A stretch of DNA of 10,984 nt, from NCBI GenBank assembly GCA_026389955.1, contig JAPLGY010000084.1:1-10984 (forward strand), given 5' to 3'. Below the pieces are notes generated by a model that was not told the origin of the DNA, did no database searches, and saw only the letters and a list, made by a program, of their open reading frames with translations. The first letter of the stretch is position 1, and every line of letters begins with the position of its first letter. The position numbers and the translations under genes are program-made. The DNA comes from Caldilinea sp. (GTDB lineage Bacteria > Chloroflexota > Anaerolineae > Caldilineales > Caldilineaceae). This document shows positions 6,832 to 10,984 of the stretch, piece by piece.

Positions 6832-7406
6832 GGTCTCCCTCCTTCCTGGTTTCCCAACAACAGCTGAACGAGACGGCTCAAGGCGATCAGGGCCTCGCCA
6901 TCTTCGTTTTCGGTCAGATAGTGGCGTACGCGCAGCCGCAGGGGATACTTTTTCAGCTGTTCTGGGGTCACCCCAATCGGCACTGCATGGCACATTCCTT
7001 GGGCACCTTCGCGCATCAGGGTAAAGCCATGGGGTGCAGGTTGGGCTGTGTCCCCCCACAAAATCTGGTCTTCGTCGATGACCGCCTCGGCCGCTTCCTG
7101 GCCATCGGTGGCCAGCCGCGCACACCAGCCGTCGTCGCTCCGCCAGACCAACAATTCGCCTGTCGTATCAAACAGTCGGGCCTGCTGGAGGGTAGAGGAA
7201 CGCAGCACCGGCGAAGACGGTGCAATCCCGGAAGAGGTGTGCAGTCCATCGTCGTCGATACGGCCCCAAATGACTCCATCGTCCGCATGGGCGAGCAAAA
7301 AGCGCAGCCCCTGTTGTCTGGCCTGGGCCACCAGCCATTTTGCTGGCTCCGCCACGAAACTGTTGTCTACCGGCACCTGTTGGAGCACATAAGATGGTTG
7401 CTTCAT
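6828..7406 (-). CDS. csx19: CRISPR-associated protein Csx19 (TIGR03984-like)
   Basis: The product is 192 residues. The start at 7406 is set by an ATGA overlap with the double-Cas7 stop and by a near-perfect Shine-Dalgarno, GGAGGTGA, at 7414-7421 seven bases upstream. Recognisable Csx19-type blocks are FLLAHADDGVIWGRI (36-50), TLQQARLFDTTGELLVWR (72-89), ILWG (115-118), GFTLMREGAQGMCHAVP (127-143) and LRLRVRHYL (156-164). No transmembrane segment or known catalytic motif is visible. Csx19 occurs with csx10 in III-D loci and is a component of the III-Dv effector complex of Synechocystis; its precise role is poorly defined. Its place between two RAMP genes, translationally coupled on both sides, fits a stoichiometric complex subunit. 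Confidence 0.85.
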   Translation of the reverse strand: MKQPSYVLQQVPVDNSFVAEPAKWLVAQARQQGLRFLLAHADDGVIWGRIDDDGLHTSSGIAPSSPVLRSSTLQQARLFDTTGELLVWRSDDGWCARLATDGQEAAEAVIDEDQILWGDTAQPAPHGFTLMREGAQGMCHAVPIGVTPEQLKKYPLRLRVRHYLTENEDGEALIALSRLVQLLLGNQEGGRP

Positions 7407-8869
7407 GATCGGGTCACCTCCGCACACAAGGCTGCGACATACCGTTCCAGGGCCGCGCGGTCGCTGATGGCCAGCCGGTTGGCAGCCTGGTCGACCGCAA
7501 TCGAGAGCGGGGGATCTTGGGGTGTTTTGATCTCTGCGCGGACCCCTTTTAACCGCCCTCGTCCGACACTCACGCCCCCTCCCAGCGGCAAGTCGCCCGT
7601 CCACAGATCTTTGAGCAGCAAAAGCAGCAGCCCGATCTCAGAATCTCTGGGCGCGCGCAAGAGCAGCTCCACCCTGACCTGGGTGTCCTCTTTGCCAAAG
7701 ACCGGCTGTTCGTTGAACAGGCCTGTGCCGTGAACGCTGCCGGTCAGACGGTCGATGCGAATCCGATTCTGCACCCGATCGACCGGGTTTGTGATCACCG
7801 TTTCTTTGACCACCAGACGGCTGGCTTTGGCCTTCTGCCGATCACCGGTGATTTGGGCCGGGCCAAAGAGATCGTCGAGCATTTCGGAAGCAGGGGCCCC
7901 GTTGCCCAGCGTGTCAAGAATACGCTCAGCCCGATGACGCAACGCACCTGCCAGGCTGGTTCCGGAGAGCACAGGCACCCGTCTTCCTCCCGCTCGGGCA
8001 CTGTGCAGATGCACCGCATCGGGCCCACGATCCTGCTCGCCGAAGCCAGAGCGAATCAACAGAGAGCCGTCCAGAATGCATTCGGCGTGGATGGAGCAAA
8101 GGCTGCGCTTGTCTTCCACCCCTTCCAGAGAGACGTTCAACAAAGGAGCGATCTCTGTCCCCTCCACCGTCGGTTGCACTGCTGCCGTGGACTCGCCAGG
8201 GTGCTCTGCCGTGAGCCAGGCAATCAGATCTGCCGGTTGTCGGAGGTCGTACCGCTGGACTCGCCACCGCGTCACCCGGCATTCCCCAAAGCCACGGCGC
8301 TTGCGCAACCCCAGGGCAATCTCCCCACAAGCCAGACCGTGGAGCGCCAGAGCCAGCAGCTGTGTGATAGGCCCGGCGTCGGAGCCCAGCAGCAGTTCAA
8401 AACGAAGTGGAAATGTCAGCCCGGCTTCGAGCAGTTCCAGATCATATTTGTAGCCGCGCGCTGTGCCGTTTTCAAAATCCATCTTGGCCGTGCGCGTCGC
8501 CGGATCGATGCGGACACCGTCGCGCAGCTCGACAGTTGGCTTTTCGCCGAGCGCATCTTCGACGATCAACGCGCTCTGGCTGCCGGCGTCGTTGCCCTTT
8601 TCTGCCCCGAAAAGCGACTCGATCAGAGCGTCTGTCAGACGGCTGCCAAACCCATGACGGTGCTCCCGCAGATAGCTGCGAAGTGCCCCAGCCAGCGAGG
8701 TGCCCGGCAGCAGCGCCCTGCCAGTCACCTCGTCGAGCAGCAGCGGCATGTCCACGACCCCATCGCTGTCGCCGTTGCCCAGATGCGTAGGCGTTTCCAA
8801 CACCAGGTCCCCCTCGACGATCCAGCGCTCATAGATTTTCCGAGACCTCGTGAGCGGGTGTGTCCTCAT
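7403..8869 (-). CDS. Double Cas7 (Csm3-like) RAMP fusion, type III effector backbone
   Basis: The product is 488 residues. The start at 8869 is chosen over an in-frame ATG at 9034 because it makes an ATGA overlap with the csx10 stop, has GGAGG six bases upstream (8876-8880), and begins right before the first RAMP strand. Two Csm3/Cas7-like domains follow each other. Domain 1 has D40 in GVVDMPLLLD, PGTSLAGALR (55-64), VRIDPATRTA (119-128) and the glycine loop GLRKRRGFGECRV (187-199). Domain 2, from about residue 245, has D284 in GPDAVHLH, SGTSLAGALR (302-311), DLFG (333-336), NRIRIDRLTGSV (368-379) and GGGVSVGRGRLKG (430-442). D40 and D284 sit where Csm3 carries its target-RNA-cleaving aspartate. 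The protein should supply two backbone positions per chain, like Cas7-2x of III-Dv. The fusion is seen directly; catalysis is inferred by family. Confidence 0.86.
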   Translation of the reverse strand: MRTHPLTRSRKIYERWIVEGDLVLETPTHLGNGDSDGVVDMPLLLDEVTGRALLPGTSLAGALRSYLREHRHGFGSRLTDALIESLFGAEKGNDAGSQSALIVEDALGEKPTVELRDGVRIDPATRTAKMDFENGTARGYKYDLELLEAGLTFPLRFELLLGSDAGPITQLLALALHGLACGEIALGLRKRRGFGECRVTRWRVQRYDLRQPADLIAWLTAEHPGESTAAVQPTVEGTEIAPLLNVSLEGVEDKRSLCSIHAECILDGSLLIRSGFGEQDRGPDAVHLHSARAGGRRVPVLSGTSLAGALRHRAERILDTLGNGAPASEMLDDLFGPAQITGDRQKAKASRLVVKETVITNPVDRVQNRIRIDRLTGSVHGTGLFNEQPVFGKEDTQVRVELLLRAPRDSEIGLLLLLLKDLWTGDLPLGGGVSVGRGRLKGVRAEIKTPQDPPLSIAVDQAANRLAISDRAALERYVAALCAEVTRS

Positions 8870-10515
8870 CGGTTTCCTCCATCTTCCTTGCGTCGCTCTT
8901 TGGCCAGTCTTGCCAACACCCCGTCGACCAGACGAAGCGTATACTCGCGCGCCAGCGCTTCGTTGCCCTGCGCAGCGACCGCGAGATTGGCGCCGATTCG
9001 CTTGGAGGCGTTCTGTGCGCCGATCTTGTTCCACACGGTCTCAGGATCTTCCAGAAGATCTTCCAGCCAGTGCAGCAGCCGTTTTTGACCCAACCCAGTG
9101 TCAAAATGGGTGCGTTCAAATTGATCTCGAACCACTCGTCGCGTTTTGATGTTGTCGCGCAGATAGCGCTGCAACCGTTCGAGGTCCCCCTCCGGCAGTG
9201 CTGCACGGACGATCACACGCAGCCGCGACAGCTGGGCGTTGGAAATGGTCGGCTTGCCCTCGATTTTCATGTCGTAGACCGTCTTGCGCAGTTTGTGAGA
9301 CAGTTCTTGGCGCAGCATCCGCACAGCCATCTGCGTTGCCAGCGTTTTGGCAGCCCCCTCAGAGAACTGAACCTCCGCTGTTCTACGTTTTGAGCCCACT
9401 GACCGGCTGGGAACCTCCATCAGTGTTGGCGCCTGTTGCCAGCCAAAGGCCAGACGCCCAAACCCCTCTGCTCGCCGCTCGCCGATCCCTCGCCATTCCG
9501 CAGCAGCAAGTGCCTGCCTGCTCAACAGCTCCTGAGTTCGAAACACAAAGACACTGCCGGCGGCAATGGCCTGCGCCTGGGGGAGCGGCAGCCCCCAGGT
9601 CCGGTTGAAACCGCCGACCTCTTCCATTCGCCAGACGCTGCGCTGCGCTGCGTCCCCTGTCTCCTGAACAGGCTCGAGCGCCGCTCCCAGCACTTTCTGC
9701 AACGCCGGCCGTATGTCCCAGGTGTAGTTCCCGGTCTCAGGGGCACGGATCAACAGATCGCTGAGCAGGGTCACCACCAAGGTGTCGCCGGGGTAGAGAA
9801 CGCCGTAGGGGACGGCAGTTTCGCTCCAGGATTTCTGGCTGCTGTCGATGGCTGCCTCCACAGCAACCGAGACACGGCCATAGCCGCTGTTGCTGGACCC
9901 CCCGATGTGACGGATCGTCTGCAACAGCGCGGTCAACGGCTCGGTGTCTGCATCGGTATCGACCAGAACCCAACCGGCAAACGTCTGTCCTTCTTCCAGC
10001 GCGTCGTATTGAAAAACAGCACCGGCGTCGGTCACCGCGCGCCCTTTCATCCGATCGCGCTGGGTGTGTACATTGACACGGCGCTGCGGGGAGACAAAAT
10101 TGATCGAGCCCCCCTCGATCCGGCAAAAGAGCTGCGATTCTTTCGCAGCAGCGACAAACTGGACAGTCTCTTCGTTCACCTTGTGCACCGTCTCCAGGGC
10201 AAAATCATACAGGCACGACTTCTGGCCCTTGGCGTGGAACAGGGAGCGCGGCGTTGGCAGGGCTCTGACCCCTTCAACATCCACCGCATAGGCGTTCAGG
10301 TAGCGGGTATGTCCGTCGAAAAAGAGACGCTGGATCTCTGCATCGCCGGCGTCGAGTGTACGGAGCGCATGTGCCTGCCGATAGGCGGACACCACTGCCC
10401 CGCGCACGACACTCCCTGGCACATACGGATACGAGACCCCGCTATTGGGATCCCCGGCAATCCGTTTGGCCAGCAGCGGCTCTTGCAAGGTGATTCGATA
10501 CGGAATGGCTCTCAT
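8866..10515 (-). CDS. csx10: Csx10-type Cas5-like RAMP protein with long C-terminal helical tail
   Basis: The product is 549 residues. The start at 10515 is fixed by the ATGA overlap with the upstream gene and a GGAGG seven bases before it (10523-10527). The N-terminal RAMP part has YVPGSVVRGAVVSAYR (31-46), the Csx10-like FVSPQRRVNVHTQRDR stretch (140-155) and a glycine loop HIGGSSNSGYGRVSV (203-217). A second glycine loop, GIGERRAEGFGRLAFG, is at 343-358. Two RAMP folds are therefore likely, as is usual for the Csx10 family, which takes the Cas5 role of holding the crRNA 5' handle in subtype III-D. Residues about 379-545 look mostly helical and charged and lack RAMP motifs; they could be a fused small subunit (Cas11), as in the Cas7-5-11 protein of III-Dv. 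The family call is firm; the Cas11 reading is an inference. Confidence 0.86.
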   Translation of the reverse strand: MRAIPYRITLQEPLLAKRIAGDPNSGVSYPYVPGSVVRGAVVSAYRQAHALRTLDAGDAEIQRLFFDGHTRYLNAYAVDVEGVRALPTPRSLFHAKGQKSCLYDFALETVHKVNEETVQFVAAAKESQLFCRIEGGSINFVSPQRRVNVHTQRDRMKGRAVTDAGAVFQYDALEEGQTFAGWVLVDTDADTEPLTALLQTIRHIGGSSNSGYGRVSVAVEAAIDSSQKSWSETAVPYGVLYPGDTLVVTLLSDLLIRAPETGNYTWDIRPALQKVLGAALEPVQETGDAAQRSVWRMEEVGGFNRTWGLPLPQAQAIAAGSVFVFRTQELLSRQALAAAEWRGIGERRAEGFGRLAFGWQQAPTLMEVPSRSVGSKRRTAEVQFSEGAAKTLATQMAVRMLRQELSHKLRKTVYDMKIEGKPTISNAQLSRLRVIVRAALPEGDLERLQRYLRDNIKTRRVVRDQFERTHFDTGLGQKRLLHWLEDLLEDPETVWNKIGAQNASKRIGANLAVAAQGNEALAREYTLRLVDGVLARLAKERRKEDGGNR

Positions 10516-10984
10516 GCAGCGACCTCCCTGGCAAATACGCGAAAACAGCGTTGAATCACCTCTGTGCCGTTGCTCTCCAACAAATTTGCCTGCAGCCGTC
10601 CACGCCCTCGATTGCGGCCAGTCCCCGCACGCCGCCAGGCCAGCACGCAGGCGGCCAGCAACCCCAGCGTTCGCTCATCGGGGGGCTCCCCAAACTCCAA
10701 GGCCGCCTCAAACACCGTTCCCGGCAGAATGACACGGGTCGATCGAAGACTTCCCTTTTCAGGTGCGCCCTCCTCGTTCATAGAGGTTTGACGGCGGATG
10801 GCAGTCAGCGACTCCAACACTTCTTCGGCTCGCAGATCTTTTTGGGCCACCGCAGCTTTGACAGCCGTCAACAACGGTTCTGGGAGCCGGCCATCGCCTA
10901 CGCGCAGCAGGCCGATCTCGGCGTCCGTGCTTCCTGGGGAACCAAACAGCCGCTGGGCGACGGTGTCCCAGCCAGCACTGCGCC
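10512..10984 (-). CDS. Cas7-like RAMP protein, type III CRISPR effector subunit (5' end outside window)
   Basis: The reading frame is open to the right edge, so the start lies outside; 156 C-terminal residues are visible. They include an LFG motif, an AEIGLLRVGDG stretch, a TAIRRQTSMNEEG segment matching the position of the 'xIxRxTG' strand of Cas7/Csm3 proteins, LPGTVFEAALEF, and the glycine/arginine loop GTGRNRGRGRL near the C terminus that is typical of RAMP folds. Such proteins form the crRNA-binding backbone of type III complexes. The stop overlaps the start of the downstream Csx10-type gene by four bases (ATGA), so the two are very likely cotranslated. The exact family cannot be fixed without the N terminus. 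A single-domain Cas7 is the most likely reading, and a fragment of a larger fused RAMP is possible. Confidence 0.75.
   Translation of the reverse strand, partial: RSAGWDTVAQRLFGSPGSTDAEIGLLRVGDGRLPEPLLTAVKAAVAQKDLRAEEVLESLTAIRRQTSMNEEGAPEKGSLRSTRVILPGTVFEAALEFGEPPDERTLGLLAACVLAWRRAGTGRNRGRGRLQANLLESNGTEVIQRCFRVFAREVAA

Noticed and set aside
6831..7125. Upstream in-frame ATG giving a 98-residue N-terminal extension of the large RAMP
   Set aside because: The extension overlaps csx19, has no domain, and the ATG at 6831 has a good ribosome binding site, an ATGA overlap and the family-typical N terminus.
7730..9088. Long plus-strand open frame of 452 codons opposite the double Cas7 gene
   Set aside because: Shadow of a well-supported RAMP gene; the product has no family signature. 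The same applies to the plus frame at 9436-10554.

Overview
The window looks like part of a type III CRISPR-Cas locus, most likely from a member of the Chloroflexota. The lineage call is an inference from three things: RAMP and Csx families that are common in that phylum, secreted proteins with SH3b and M28 domains, and an extracellular enzyme ending in an HLPSVAR-type tail. No rRNA or other lineage marker is present. Every convincing gene is on the minus strand, so transcription runs from the right edge towards position 1. No cas10, cas6, cas1, cas2 or CRISPR array lies inside the window; cas10 and any array would have to be beyond the right edge or elsewhere.

Right part (10984 to 4438): a tightly packed effector operon. 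It starts with the 3' part of a small Cas7-like RAMP gene. Next comes a Csx10-type Cas5 RAMP with a long helical tail, then a protein made of two fused Csm3/Cas7-like domains, then Csx19, then a TIGR03986-type large RAMP carrying an extra C-terminal S1/OB-like domain. Csx10, Csx19, a double Cas7 and a large RAMP together point to subtype III-D. They recall the fused-subunit III-Dv complex described in Synechocystis. These proteins should assemble on a crRNA and cut target RNA.

Middle part (4441 to 2147): an ancillary module in the same operon. It holds a Card1/Can2-like CARF plus PD-(D/E)XK nuclease gene whose CARF start is broken by a frameshift, a possible 34-codon bridging ORF, a secreted SH3b/DUF4352-like protein, and Csx15, a family proposed to act in cyclic-oligoadenylate (cOA) turnover. 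Seven successive gene junctions from 10515 to 3499 are 4-base ATGA stop/start overlaps if the 34-codon ORF is counted. The next junction has a 3-base gap.

Left part (2153 to 1): a 14-bp tandem repeat lies over the 3' end of csx15. A secreted M28 metallopeptidase gene with its own strong ribosome binding site follows. Then comes a 442-base intergenic stretch with palindromic direct repeats, and a DUF4332-like helix-hairpin-helix gene interrupted by an in-frame amber codon and followed by a rho-independent terminator. These leftmost genes look like ordinary neighbours rather than CRISPR components.
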